A stretch of DNA of 64,000 nt from Dactylorhiza incarnata (Eukaryota; Streptophyta; Magnoliopsida; Asparagales; Orchidaceae): contig JAWHQI010000028.1 of NCBI GenBank assembly GCA_033032865.1, positions 5,413,001 to 5,477,000 on the forward strand, read 5' to 3'. Below the pieces are notes generated by a model that was not told the DNA's origin, ran no database searches, and saw only the letters and a program-made list of their open reading frames with translations. Position numbers and translations under genes: made by a program. The first letter of the stretch is position 1; every line of letters begins with the position of its first letter. Shown here in pieces: positions 21,703 to 32,085 of this stretch.

Positions 21703-21750
21703 TATTTAAATATCGCACCTATTATTATATGCGTTGAACGCACCAAATTC
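21703..21750 (-). repeat. MULE right terminal inverted repeat
   Basis: Partner of 14363-14409; see the shared blocks there. Confidence 0.6.
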
Positions 21751-21959
21751 AGACCCCTCACTCTCTCAGTCTCTCCATCCCTCCCTCTCTTCTTTCAATT
21801 CCCTCACATGCACATGCCCGAAGTTGTGATCATGTGGGCACCGGTCACTTATATCGCTTTGTTGTCACAATTCCAACAAACGCCTTAATTTTGAACTTTT
21901 TAATGCTCTCATTTGACTCTAAGTTATCGCATGATTCTTAGTTGTCACGCAGTTTCTCT

Positions 21960-23040
21960 CTCTACAAATTGCTAAGGAGGTGTGGTCTCATTTTTGAGGT
22001 TATACTACTGTAAATATAATTTACAGAAACTCAATGACATCTTTCACCAACTCACTTCAACGTCTCCTAATGAAGATATACATACTTTTGGCGCTCTCTT
22101 TAGTGGTCTCCTTAAACAGTGGAAGTTCTTTCAGGTAATTCGACTGATCCCACTCTCTCCCAACTCAAGTAAGAAGTTCTTGTTAGTATTTTACATCTCG
22201 TATACCTGTCATCTCCTATGATGTGGCTCTTTCTTCATCCTCTTCAAACACAACTCATCCTCATTGATAACCTCTTCGCTCCTCTCACTAACTCCATAGA
22301 TTAACAAGGTCACATATGCGCAGTTGAACTAACTCAGTTACGTCTACATCTTTAATAGGTAACACACGCAAACCTATCTCTTCCCTCGGGTATATCCCTT
22401 TTATCTCACATTGGTTCTTGGATCGCTGACTCGGGCGTTTCAAAGCATATGTCAAAATATGCCCCCCATCTCTGCCCTATAGAATACATATTTTGATGTC
22501 CACATAAATTCCCCCTCCCCTCCCCACCCCCCACCCCCACCCCCACCCCCACCCCCCACCCCCCCCCCCCCCCCCCCCCACACCCGATATTACATTTACA
22601 TAATACCTTGATTATCCTTAATATATGTCAAAACATCATATCAAAATGTCAACTGACTTATGAACTCAACTATTATATAACATATTTCTCCTCTTACTTT
22701 GTGATATATGATATACTGATTAAAAAAATGATTGATGTGGGACGTGACCAAAACATATTGTGTTATGCGAACCAAATGCCCAGTACATCCATGAGCACCT
22801 CAACTATTTAGTGGCTATAGCATCTCGGACACCCACCTTTATCCTTTTTTTCATTTTATGATATTTAATCTTCCTTTTTCCACTTTCTGTAGTGAGCCAT
22901 GTATCCTAGACAAACATTGTCACTCTATTTTTTTGCCTCACTACTTTGACCGTTCTAAATGCTCCATTGATGTCATTCATAATGATATCTTAGGATCTTT
23001 TTAACGGCCCGCTAGATCACCACATTTAATTGATTTTCTT
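21960..23040 (+). pseudogene. Degenerate Ty1/copia gag-pol remnant
   Basis: Pieces of a copia polyprotein in shifting frames. A gag-like stretch occurs at 21982-22221 (EDIHTFGALFSGLLKQWKFF region). The protease active-site region GSWIADSGVSKHM occurs at about 22413-22452 and corresponds to the copia W-x-x-D-[ST]-G motif. A pre-integrase/integrase start with C-x3-KHC and then IDVIHNDILGSF at about 22900-23000 corresponds to the usual HSD-W-GP motif. A poly-C/CA-rich microsatellite (22509-22580) interrupts it. Stops and frameshifts are frequent. No LTRs could be assigned. Confidence 0.6.
22509..22580. repeat. C-rich microsatellite (CCCCCA type) with a 21-base C run
   Basis: Simple sequence inside the copia remnant. 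Long homopolymers such as this are also error-prone in assembly. Confidence 0.85.
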
Positions 23041-23267
23041 AACATTATCAGAGGCAACACTTTGTTGGATTTTTTATATCTTCTCGGATACCTGCACATT
23101 AAATTAAACAAAATACCAAAAGCTTCATGATATGTAGACAACCTATAACAAATGAGATATATATAAATATATGTGACTGTGTAATATACATGACAACTTT
23201 ATACAACATCTGTTTATATCCATACAACTACATATCCCTCATATACAAAGTTGGATAGGACAACACA
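23041..23267. other. Spacer left of element C
   Basis: AT-rich, no gene. It may hold a remnant of the copia LTR (TGTTGGATTTTT at about 23062), which is not proven. Confidence 0.3.
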
Positions 23268-25552
23268 TGTGACACCGGCGATGAGGTACGAATAATTATA
23301 ATATGTTATGTTATGTACGAAATGTGCAACACGGAATATGTGTACGTAATTCCGACATAATGAAGATTAAGAGAAAACCAAGAGATGAATAAAAGTTTTG
23401 AGGGTTGCGAATAGCAGGAAATGATTTAACAGGCTATTTGGTCCAAGGCAATCGTGACTCACGCTAATAAGAAGTGTGCATGTCATAAGGGGGGCAGCCG
23501 AGTATCGCATAAGGGGGCCAAAGTAATCCTGATGTTTTATTTCCTCTCCCAGCGCTTCCTGCGAGCCCGACGACAGGCGGAACAGCCGATCGACGTTGAT
23601 TGCTCCCGAGAGCCCAGTTCTCCTCCGAATTCCTCCGTTTTTCATCCTATAGAGAGGTAAGGTCTTCCTCTCAACTCCTCTTGAGTTTTATATGAATTCC
23701 TAGCCTCGTTTTCTTAAGATGAAAACCCTAGATTTGCCTAAATGTTATATATTTTTATATCCTTGTTTCTCTTGAATTTCAGAACGGATTCTTAGCATGG
23801 TTTAAGGTTTTCTCTTCGTTTCATGCAAGGAATCCGAAACCCTAGCTGTTATTATGTGATTTCAGAAATTATAAGTATTCCTAAGGTTGGAAAAATGCTC
23901 CTAATATGTCCTATCTCTCATTTGGAGTAAAACCGCCTTCCATTTAAATATGGCATCACTTTGAGTTGGGATTTTGATGTCTTTTTCTCCTTCTTACTTA
24001 AGATGAGGCTTGAGGGTGTTGTTTCCTCACTAATTTGATGAAACACCCTTATGTTAAATCTAGGGCAATCAATAATTGGAGGCAAATCTCTGATTTTTAA
24101 TATTTTATGGTTTATTATGAAATTCCCTTGCCTAATTAGTGTAGATTTCATATGTTTGGAGTTAGGAAAACAAACCCTAACTTAAATACCTTCCAATTAC
24201 CTAGTAAGGGAGGGGATTAGTGGTGCATAGAGTTGATTTCCTTTAAGGCAGCCATAATATTACTTGTGTACACGTGTATGTGGTGTAAAAAGGGGCAAAT
24301 TTTCATGTTAACTTGAAGGCCAATTAGTACCCGTGATATTTATACATTTATGATAACACCATTATTAGTACATTAGGACTAGCTAATTATGTAAATGTTA
24401 CATTTAGGACATGGAATCTCAAGGTGGAAGGAAGGGAAGTGAACAGCGTAAGGACAAAGGGAAAGAGAAAGTAGGGGTGAGTTCTGATTGTTCTGTATTG
24501 TTTTTATTGCTTACTTTCATATGACTTGTATTATACTCTTAGGATAAAAACCGTAAGATGAGATACAAGTAATTCGTAAATAAAACCATTAAGGGTAAAT
24601 CCCCAAATCAGCTAAAGAATGACAATTCCGCAAAGTAAAAGAAGCAAGGTAAAAGATCAATTAATCCTCCAAGAAAGTATGGGATTAAAAATCATATCAA
24701 CTTAATGGTTTATATTAAGAGTTAACCCAATCCGGGAGATGGGGAGAATATTCTTCTGATATGAATATGAATATAAGTAAGATTTGTGCGAGTCAGGGGC
24801 ACGAATAGCAATATGAACGTGCGAGTCAAGGGCACGTGTTAATTATTGCAACATGTACGTGGGAGACAATGACACGTAATAAATTCATAAATAATTAATT
24901 TACACTTTATATGGCCCATAACTGAAAAGTCAAGTAATATCTTTTAATGATGATATAGGATACACAAACTAAGGATATGAAATAACGAGAATACGAGGGT
25001 TAAGTAAATACAAGTTTAAATACAAGAAAGGCTACAAGATAAAGGTTCCATCATAAGTAAAAGAAAGTCCAAGTAAGAATTCACATAGTCCTTTGACTAA
25101 TTAGAAAATAAAAACTAAACAGGTCAAGGAAGAGGCGGTTCCAGCCAACAATAGTCAGCGTCGACCGTGTTCTCCTCGTCAGGAGAAGAGATAAAGGTTC
25201 TGGACGAGCATAGGGCGGGGTGTAAGGATCCAGAGTGTCCACACGAGGTGTTCCAATTCTACTTTATGTAGTGTTTTGCTTATGATATGAGTCTGTAGTA
25301 TGAGTCGGTTATGTATATATGTATAGTTTATGGTAAGCCCCTTTTTGGTGTATGTATAGGGTTACCCGTTTGCTTATGTATCTTGTACCAGATCTGAAAT
25401 AAAATGAAATGGGATCTTTTGTCATGCATCTTTCTTTTTGTACTTTATTACAACATACCTTACACTGAATGTTTCTTACCTTGCAACTCTGATGATATAT
25501 ATATGCTATGTATATGCAAATTGTAGCGGTAGCCAATAAGGGGGCCGTTACA
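23268..25552 (+). repeat. Element C 5' LTR
   Basis: 2,285 bp, TGTGACACCGG to GCCGTTACA, with its direct-repeat partner at 55854-57297 plus 63162-64000. A few percent of bases differ between the copies by eye. It contains a small conserved ORF with a splice donor (24411-24476). Confidence 0.92.
24411..24476 (+). CDS. Putative LTR-encoded first coding exon of element C gag
   Basis: ATG followed by 21 lysine-rich codons (MESQGGRKGSEQRKDKGKEK...), ending exactly at a GTGAGT donor at 24477. The gag ORF contains a strong acceptor, CCTTCTTTCAG, ending at 25687, and joining the two keeps the frame (phase 0). The intron would remove the LTR end and the primer site. The 3' LTR conserves the ORF and the donor (ATG at 56993, then AG|GTGAGT). 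Without splicing, gag would start at 25673. Splicing is inferred only from sequence. Confidence 0.45.
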
Positions 25553-25558
25553 ATTATT

Positions 25559-25570
25559 TGGTATCAGAGG
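25559..25570 (+). promoter_or_regulatory. tRNA-Met primer-binding site of element C
   Basis: TGGTATCAGAGG, six bases after the 5' LTR end. Confidence 0.9.
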
Positions 25571-25672
25571 AGATTTGAACCTTCGGCGTAATGTGAGTAC
25601 TTAAAGGACCTGTAAGATGACAAAGTAGACATCATCGTAACATTTTAACGTATTTTTCAAACCCTGAACTTA

Positions 25673-26802
25673 ATGTCCTTCTTTCAGGAGCCTTCCCGAA
25701 CCTACCTAAGTAGAAGACAAAGAGAAGAACTGGAAAGAGAGCAAGCCTTTATGGTGGAAGAACGTTATAACTCACCCAATCCTCCTTTAGTGGAAGTGAT
25801 GCAAGCATTAGCAGAAGCTATCGGAATGGGAAATACCCCAACATCTACAGTTGATTTGCATTTACAGCATTTCATAGAGATGAGACCGCCAGTCTTTCGA
25901 GGTGGTCTAACACCAATGGAAACTGAAGACTGGATCAAGAAAATGGAGCTAACGTTTGAAGCAATGAAATGTCCAGCTGAACAAAGAATTGATCTAGTAG
26001 TCTATCTACAAGAAGGAGAGGCGAAGAGGTGGTGGAATAGTTTAAAACAAGGAAAATTTGTTGACCGTCTAAATGTTGATATTCCATGGGATGAATTCCT
26101 CAAAGAATTCATAGACTGGTTTGTACCGCCATAGGAGAAGCAAATGCTTCAAGAGAAATTCCTTCGCTTAATGCAAGGCAATCATTCCATAATTCAATAT
26201 GAAATCGAGTTTGCCCAGTTGGCGTATTATGCGGGTAATCTGCTTACAAAGGAACGAGATCGTTGCTTCCATTTTCAGTTGGGTCTCCTGGAGGAAGTAC
26301 GAGTTCATTTGATTTCGCAACAAATTCAGAATTATAATGAATTAGTGGAGACGGTGAAATTAATTGAAAGGGATGTGGAAAGTGCATATAGAAGAAGTGA
26401 AGGTCAGCAGAGAAGATTCCCAAAAGGACAAGGTAAGACCTTCTCGGGGAAAGGTGGAGGTTCCAACTGGAAGAGGCAGAAAAAAGGTCCTCCCATGCAA
26501 ATTCCAGCAGCAAGTAGTACGGGAGTTTCAGTAATCCCTTATGTCCAAAATATGGGAATGCCCACGCAGGAGAATGTTTGAAGGGCTCTGGGGTTTGTTT
26601 TAAGTGTTATCGTCCAGGACATCTAAAGCATGAATATCCGTTGTGGAAAGCAGCAGCGGGAAAGAACACTAAGGGAGGTTCAGGTCAAACGTCAACATTA
26701 CATTATCTTGATACTCCTAATGCCGCCGCCGATAAAGGAAAAGGTATTGAATCAGTTGCCTCCGGATCTGTAATGGAGCCACGAGAGGAAAGACAGGTTT
26801 AG
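25673..26802 (+). pseudogene. Element C gag (broken)
   Basis: Gag structural protein. The start at 25673 (MSFFQEPSRTYLSRRQ) is the first in-frame ATG, but a splice acceptor at 25687 offers another N-terminus. The Retrotrans_gag core is clear: MRPPVFRGGLTPMETEDWI, KRWWNSL, then FLRLMQGNHSIIQYEIEFAQL after an in-frame TAG at 26132. A basic glycine-rich part follows, a frame change near 26575, and the zinc knuckle CFKCYRPGHLKHEY, in which the last zinc-binding Cys is replaced by Tyr. An in-frame TAG ends it at 26800. Confidence 0.85.
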
Positions 26803-26811
26803 CCTCGAGTC

Positions 26812-27345
26812 TTTAACATGAATCAACAAGAGGCGAAATCACATGATACTGTGATTACAGGTATGGTTTATGCTCATAATCACCTTTTGAAAGCACTATT
26901 CGACACATGAGCTAGCCACTCCTTTTTAGCTGCAGCGGCAGTGAAGCGTTTAAATGTGCAACCGTATCAAGTGAATGATGAATTAAAAGTCATGATGACC
27001 AACAATACCGAAATGTATACTCAACTTCGATGTAAAGTCTGGTTGGTACTGGGTGATAAAACAATAGAAGCAGATTTTGCAATCATGCCTTTATCTGAAT
27101 TTGATATAATTTTGGAGATGGATTGGTTAACAAGATATGAATCCATTATTAACTGTAAAAAGAAGGAAATCACGCTCAGATTAATCGACCAAACGCATTG
27201 TGTTTTTAAAGGGATGAATGAAGTTGCTAAGGTTTTGATCTCTTCGATGAACGCAATGAAGAAAATAAGAAAGGGTTATGAGGCAATGTTAGTTATGATA
27301 AAGGAACTTGTACAACAACTTGTGAACCGAAGGTCTTCCCAGTAG
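26812..27345 (+). pseudogene. Element C protease region
   Basis: Aspartic protease part of the gypsy polyprotein, which normally matures Gag and Pol. The active-site motif reads FDT-stop-ASHSF: the Gly of D-T-G is changed to TGA at 26908-26910. Downstream, the flap and C-terminal motifs are recognisable (DFAIMPLSEFDIILEMDWL). A stop at 27343 and frame changes separate it from the reverse transcriptase. Confidence 0.85.
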
Positions 27346-27463
27346 TATGTGATTTTCTTGAAGTGTTTCCAGAAGAACTGCCCGGAGTACCGCCTACACA
27401 GGAAGTTGAATTTACTGTTAATCTTATTGAAGGAGGTGAACCAGTAGCGAAGGCTCCATATGT

Positions 27464-28569
27464 ATGGCTCCTAAGGAATTGGCAGAGTTAAAAATACAAT
27501 TGCAAGAGCTGTTAGATAAAAAATTTATCCGACCAAGTATATTACCGTGGGGAGCCCCTGTGCTATTCGTGAAAAAGAAGGATGGTTCATTACGACTATG
27601 CGTGGATTATCGTGAATTGAACAAGGTCACAATTAGAAATAAATATCCACTACCACGTATTGACGATTTAGTCGATCAATTAATAAATGCAAAAGTCTTT
27701 TCTAAAATTGACCTCAGGTCGGGATATCACCAATTGAAAATTAAAGAAGAGGATGTTTATAAAACAGCTTTTAGTACAAGGTACGGGCATTTTGAATTTA
27801 TAGTAATGCCCTTTGGTTTGACTAATGCCCCAGCGGTATTTATAGATTTGATGAATCGAGTGTTTAATGTCTTTTTGGATAAATTTGTTATTGTGTTTAT
27901 CGATAAAATTCTTATCTCTCGAAGGATAAACAGGAGCATGCAGAACTCTTCGCAATAGTGTTGCCGACTTTGAAACATCGTGCTTTATTTGCAAAGTTTT
28001 CAAAATGCGAATTTTGGTTGAATGAGGTCTCTTTCTTGGGACATGTGATTATGGAACATGGGTTGTCAGTGGATCCAGCAAAGGTAGAGGCAATTATAAA
28101 TTGGCCAAAACCAATTAGTGTAACATAAATTCAAAGTTTTCTTGGGTTGGCGGGCTACTACAAGAAGTTTGTAAAAGACTTTTCAAAAATTGCACTACCG
28201 CTTACGAAGTTAACGAGAAAGAATGTTCCTTTCTGTTGGACTGAGGAATGTCAGGGTGCGTATACTGAATTAAAAGAAAGGTTGACAACAGCATCAGTGT
28301 TAGTAATGTCGTATGGTATTGAAGGGTTTCAAATCTTTAGTGACGCATCTCTGCAAGGCATTGGATGTATTTTAATGCAAAATGGGAAAGTAATAGCTTA
28401 CGATTCAAGACAATTGAAAGATGCTGAACGCAATTACCCAACTCATGATCTAGAATTAGCAGTAGTTGTTTTTGCATTAAAAATTTGGCGACATTACTTG
28501 TATGGAGCTCAATGCAAACTTTTTACGGATCATAAGAGTTTAAAATACATTTTCTCCCAAAAAAAATAA
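27464..28569 (+). pseudogene. Element C reverse transcriptase and RNase H
   Basis: The RT domain is clear ([46 protein letters not shown]). The catalytic Y/F-x-D-D box reads FIDKIL near 27895-27910, so the second catalytic Asp is lost. A frameshift follows near 27925. Then come the thumb/connection (FLGHVIMEHGLSVDP, after the frame change), an in-frame stop near 28126, and an RNase H with [33 protein letters not shown] and [12 protein letters not shown] stop ends it at 28567. Confidence 0.88.
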
Positions 28570-28571
28570 AC

Positions 28572-29160
28572 TTGCGACAACGAAGATGGTTAGAATTGAT
28601 AAAAGACTATGATGTGGACATCAAATACCATCCAGGTAAGGCTAATGTAGTCGTAGGTGCCCTAAGCAGAAAGAGTATTGCCATGATGACAGTGCAACTA
28701 TCCGAACAGAAACCTTTACTTCAAGAATTGCACAAGTTAGAAATTCTTATGTTTATCACCACGTCCCAGACTCAAGGTCAACTCTATCAAATGATAGTTG
28801 AACATCCAATTAAAGAGAGAGTAAGGAAGGTAATTCAGCAGGACCCGGTATTTGTGAAATTTTTGGCTAAGGTAACAAGTGGCCAATCTACAGCATTCGT
28901 GGAGGAAGATGGATTGTTATTTAAGAATGGGAGGTTATGTATCCCTAATGTCAATACGCTTCGAGAGGAAATCCTTTATGAAGCACATAATACGACTTAT
29001 TCAATCCATCCGGGACGGAAAAAAATGTACCACGATTTGAAACAAGAATTTTGGTGGTCAGGAATGAAAACCGATGTGATTAAATATATTGCCAAATTCC
29101 ATACTTGTCAACTTGTAAAAGCAGAACATCAGAAGCCTGGAGGATACTTGCAATCCTTAC
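28572..29160 (+). pseudogene. Element C integrase, N-terminal part (5' of element B)
   Basis: Continues after RNase H with DYDVDIKYHPGKANVV, a gypsy hallmark, and then the integrase zinc-binding domain (HPGRKKMYHDLKQEFWW, then CQLVKAEHQKPGG). In the usual H-H-C-C arrangement the third ligand, the Cys of K-C-x-T-C, is Phe here (KFHTC). The reading frame is cut by element B at base 29160, inside the duplicated cttac, and resumes at 54726. Confidence 0.88.
29156..29160. repeat. Left target-site duplication of element B (cttac)
   Basis: Identical to 54726-54730. Removing B and one copy restores a continuous integrase reading frame. Confidence 0.95.
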
Positions 29161-29800
29161 TGTACAACTCATATTCTCCGAGGGTAGGACCTCCTCAAAG
29201 CCACGTAGGCAGAAGTCAAGGTCAAAAGGTCAACACATAAGTCAACAGTTCAAAACACCAAGACAGCTCAGCTAGCAGGAGCAGAAGAAGGCCTAGGCGA
29301 GTAGGGGTGCACTCGTGCGAATAGCCCGGATACTCGCCAAAAGGTGGGCAACCATAGGTGATACTCGCCCATTTTCCCGGGGAGATTGCCTCAATGTCGC
29401 TAGTCGTCGGGCAGGGGCTGGGCTATAAAACCCCCCTACCCCTTGGTTTTCCTATAAATAGGACCCCAGGGGTACTTGGATTGGCACCTGAACTTGAGCT
29501 TTTGGAACCCTCCTCATTCAAATTCTCAGACTCGTCGACCTTGGCCGCTACTCCCGGTACTAGCCAAGTCGGTGCCTTCCTCGTACCCTGCTCGGCCATT
29601 TTTTAGTTGTGGAGGGGAAGTCTCTCTTGAGCTTTTGGGTACGTTGTGGGACCTCCCTGCCGCAGCGCCTGAGGTCCTGTTGTTCTTTTTCTGAGCCCTC
29701 TTCGTCGTTGCCAGATATACCTTCTCATCGGACTGCTGGGCGAGTAGCCTCCGGCAACATTGATTCGAATTTTGGAGCCAGGATTTTCCAGGCTTCAACA
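29161..29800 (+). repeat. Element B 5' LTR
   Basis: TGTACAACTC to GGCTTCAACA. A TATA core CCTATAAATAGG lies at 29451-29462, the same as in element A, with a second TATAAAA at 29424. Its partner is 54089-54725. Confidence 0.93.
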
Positions 29801-29803
29801 CTT

Positions 29804-29820
29804 TGGTGCGGTGAGCGTGG
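29804..29820 (+). promoter_or_regulatory. Primer-binding site of element B
   Basis: TGGTGCGGTGAGCGTGG, three bases after the LTR and identical to the site in element A. The tRNA is not identified. Confidence 0.78.
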
Positions 29821-29858
29821 ATCATAGCTAGAGGAAGAAAGTTTGGTAGAAAGGCGAG

Positions 29859-31246
29859 ATGGTTGTAGTTGGCGACCATACTGAGGTGGTGGGGAACTCG
29901 GCCGGTGAAGGCGAGTTTGTAACGTTGGCAGTCTTCGAGGAATTCGCGCGGCGAATAGAGGTATCCATGCGAGCAGCTCTTCAACCTCGCATGGAAGGAA
30001 CGGCGACCTCGCCTCATCATCCGATCTTGATCGAAGAAAGTGCTCACCCTCAGCGAGCAGGGAAGGAGCATTAAGAGGAGCCGGAGCGACCAAGGAGGTC
30101 GCAGTTCTACCCGCCGATCTCACAAGGAGCAGGCGGAACCCCGATTCCGCGAGCAGGAGGAACAGGCGAGGTACTACGGTACTTGCCAGGTTAGCGAGTA
30201 TGGGGGTGATACTCTCCAAGATGAAGGTCGTTGCCAGATTGGCGGGAGCAGCCTATTATGTGAGGAGATCATTGTTGTGCCAGTGCCGGAGGGGTTCAGA
30301 GATCCCGCGATGAATTACTACTCGGGGAGGGATGACCCTATCTGATACATCCAGTGGTTCGAGGATGTAGCCTCCATCTGAACCATGTATGATGCCTTCA
30401 AGTGTGGGTTGTTCGCAATCTCCTTCCGAGGGAAGGCAAGGGACTGGTTCCACCAGTTGCCAGTAGGTTCCATCTACTGCTTCGAGGACTTGTGCCAGGG
30501 GCTGACCATGAGGTTCGCCACGACCAAGAAGCTGAAGAAGGAGGCCACGACCCTTTTCCATTTGGTGCAGGGGCCGAAGGAAACGTTGGGGGACTATATC
30601 GACCGCTTCCAGGAGGAGGTGTTGGACATCCAGGAGGTGGATGGTCACACCTTGCAGTTGGCCCTGACTTTCGGTCTTCGTGAAGGCCTCTTCAAGTTGG
30701 AGATCGGTAGGATCCCTCCCTATTCCTACGACAATCTCATCGAAAGGGCCAACCAGTTCGTCCAGGGTGAGGCTTCCAACAGCGGCTTCCTAGCCAGGCT
30801 CACCCGAGTGACCAGAGAAGATGAGGAGGAAGAAGAGAATGCCCCCGAGAGGAGGAAAAAGGAAGAGCCCAGGAGGGCAGAAAAGCAGAAGCCGGAAGGA
30901 AGGGGCAGGGAAGAGAGAAGAAGAAGAGAGCCCAGGAGGGAGGAGCCAAAAATAAACGATGAGAGGAGGCTCATCGTAGCCCCAGAACGTCGGGAGGAGG
31001 AGAGGCGCTACCAAGTCCCCGTTGACCGGCCACCTTGGAAGCCGGCCAGAGGACCTCAGCGTCAGGAACGGGGAAGGAGATCCCCGGAGAGAAGACGCTT
31101 CGACAGACCGGAGTGGCGTCGGGAAAGGAGGAGGGAAGAAGCGATGGTGGTTGCCCGGCGCGGCAATCGGCAAGGCCGGAAGAACCGGAAGCAGAGGAGG
31201 CCACAGGTAGAGGAGGTTCCCCTCTATTGTGACCTCCATCATGTGG
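29859..31246 (+). pseudogene. Element B gag, 5' part (interrupted by element E)
   Basis: Starts at ATG 29859 (MVVVGDHTEVVGNSAGEG), about 40 bp after the primer site. A frame change lies near 30070 and in-frame TGA codons at 30343 and 30379. The Gag core is well preserved (VPVPEGFRDPAMNYYSG, DWFHQLPVGSIYCFEDL, LGDYIDRFQEEVLDIQEVDG). It is followed by a long Arg/Glu-rich segment (about 30820-31200) and the first half of a zinc knuckle, YCDLHHV. The knuckle is cut by element E and continues at 44702 as EGHDTMAC, giving C-X2-H-X4-H-X4-C when E is ignored. Confidence 0.87.
31242..31246. repeat. Left target-site duplication of element E
   Basis: tgtgg, against tgttg at 44702-44706 (four of five bases). 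The gag frame across the site is consistent with an original tgttg. Confidence 0.7.
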
Positions 31247-31429
31247 TGTAACATCCCCCAGACAGCTAGATCCCCCAGGTGAATGTGTCATGACAAGGTC
31301 ATGACAAGGCCTTGGTAGTGTAGAAACCCCTTTAACTTAGGCAAGATTAGGGTTGAAAGTGCCTTGGACTGCAAATAGCAATTTCTAGTTACCAAGCTTA
31401 GGGTTGGACTTTAGGGCCTCAACTTGATC

Positions 31430-32085
31430 AATTGACCCCACCATAGTATCCCTAACCCTTTAGGGGCCCCCTTAGGGCACCAAGGGCACATTGGGGTCAA
31501 CCAAAGAGGCCAAATTGACTAAAGTCAACCCTAAACCCCAAATTGGTCAAAGTAGCCTATTTAGAGCCAATTAACCTTCACCATGACAAATTGATCACTC
31601 ATCTAGGTCTAGAATACCATAAGAGACCTAGTAGACCTAAAAGCCCCATCATGGGACCCCCAGTAGTGCAAATTGACCAAAATGCCCCTTTTAGGTCAAA
31701 ATGGCAATTCTTCACTAAGTACCCTAATTGACCATCACCATATTAAATTGACCTTACCCATAGTGTTATCATATCATAGGGGACCCAGTGGACCAAAAAG
31801 CCCCTTGACTGGGTCAACCCTAGGGCTCAATTTGACCAAAGTCAACTTAGCATGTTTTGGTCAAATCAGCTTAAATTGGGTCAACAAAGGCTCATGTGAC
31901 CAAATTGACCCCACCAATAGTTTCTAAACCTAATTTGGAATCCAAGGGACCCAAAAGCCCCATCCTAGGGTCACCCAATTGGTCAATTGGACCAAAAGTC
32001 AAAATTGCCCAATTTAGGTCAAACCTCTTGAACCTAGCCTAATCCATTTGGGCTAAGCCCAAATTGACCTTTTGACCAGCCTAGT
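31430..32085. promoter_or_regulatory. Dense W-box-like TTGAC cluster in element E LTR
   Basis: About 20 TTGAC or GTCAA cores counted by eye in about 660 bp, many as TTGACC/GGTCAA. TTGAC[CT] is the binding core of plant WRKY factors. The same block is in the right LTR (39160-39815), and a related one is in solo LTR D (57790-58450). The regulatory role is inferred. Confidence 0.55.

Larger units (their letters stand above)
14363..21750. mobile_element. Mutator-like element (MULE) with transposase and ULP1-like gene
   Basis: The ends carry imperfect inverted repeats of about 40-45 bp. The left reads TTTTTGGCTTACGTTGAACG and on to a GTGCGAT-ATAAATAC block. The right, in reverse complement, reads AATTTGGTGCGTTCAACGCA and on to GTGCGATATTTAAATAC. 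Inside are a FAR1/MULE/SWIM transposase (plus) and a ULP1-type protease gene (minus), facing each other. This arrangement is known from plant ULP1-carrying MULEs such as Kaonashi and CUMULE. A 9-bp target duplication was not found, so the boundaries are good to about 10 bp only. Confidence 0.75.

Noticed and set aside
23062..23267. A copia LTR starting TGTTGGATTT and ending near the element C insertion
   Set aside because: No partner copy, primer site or clear end could be found.
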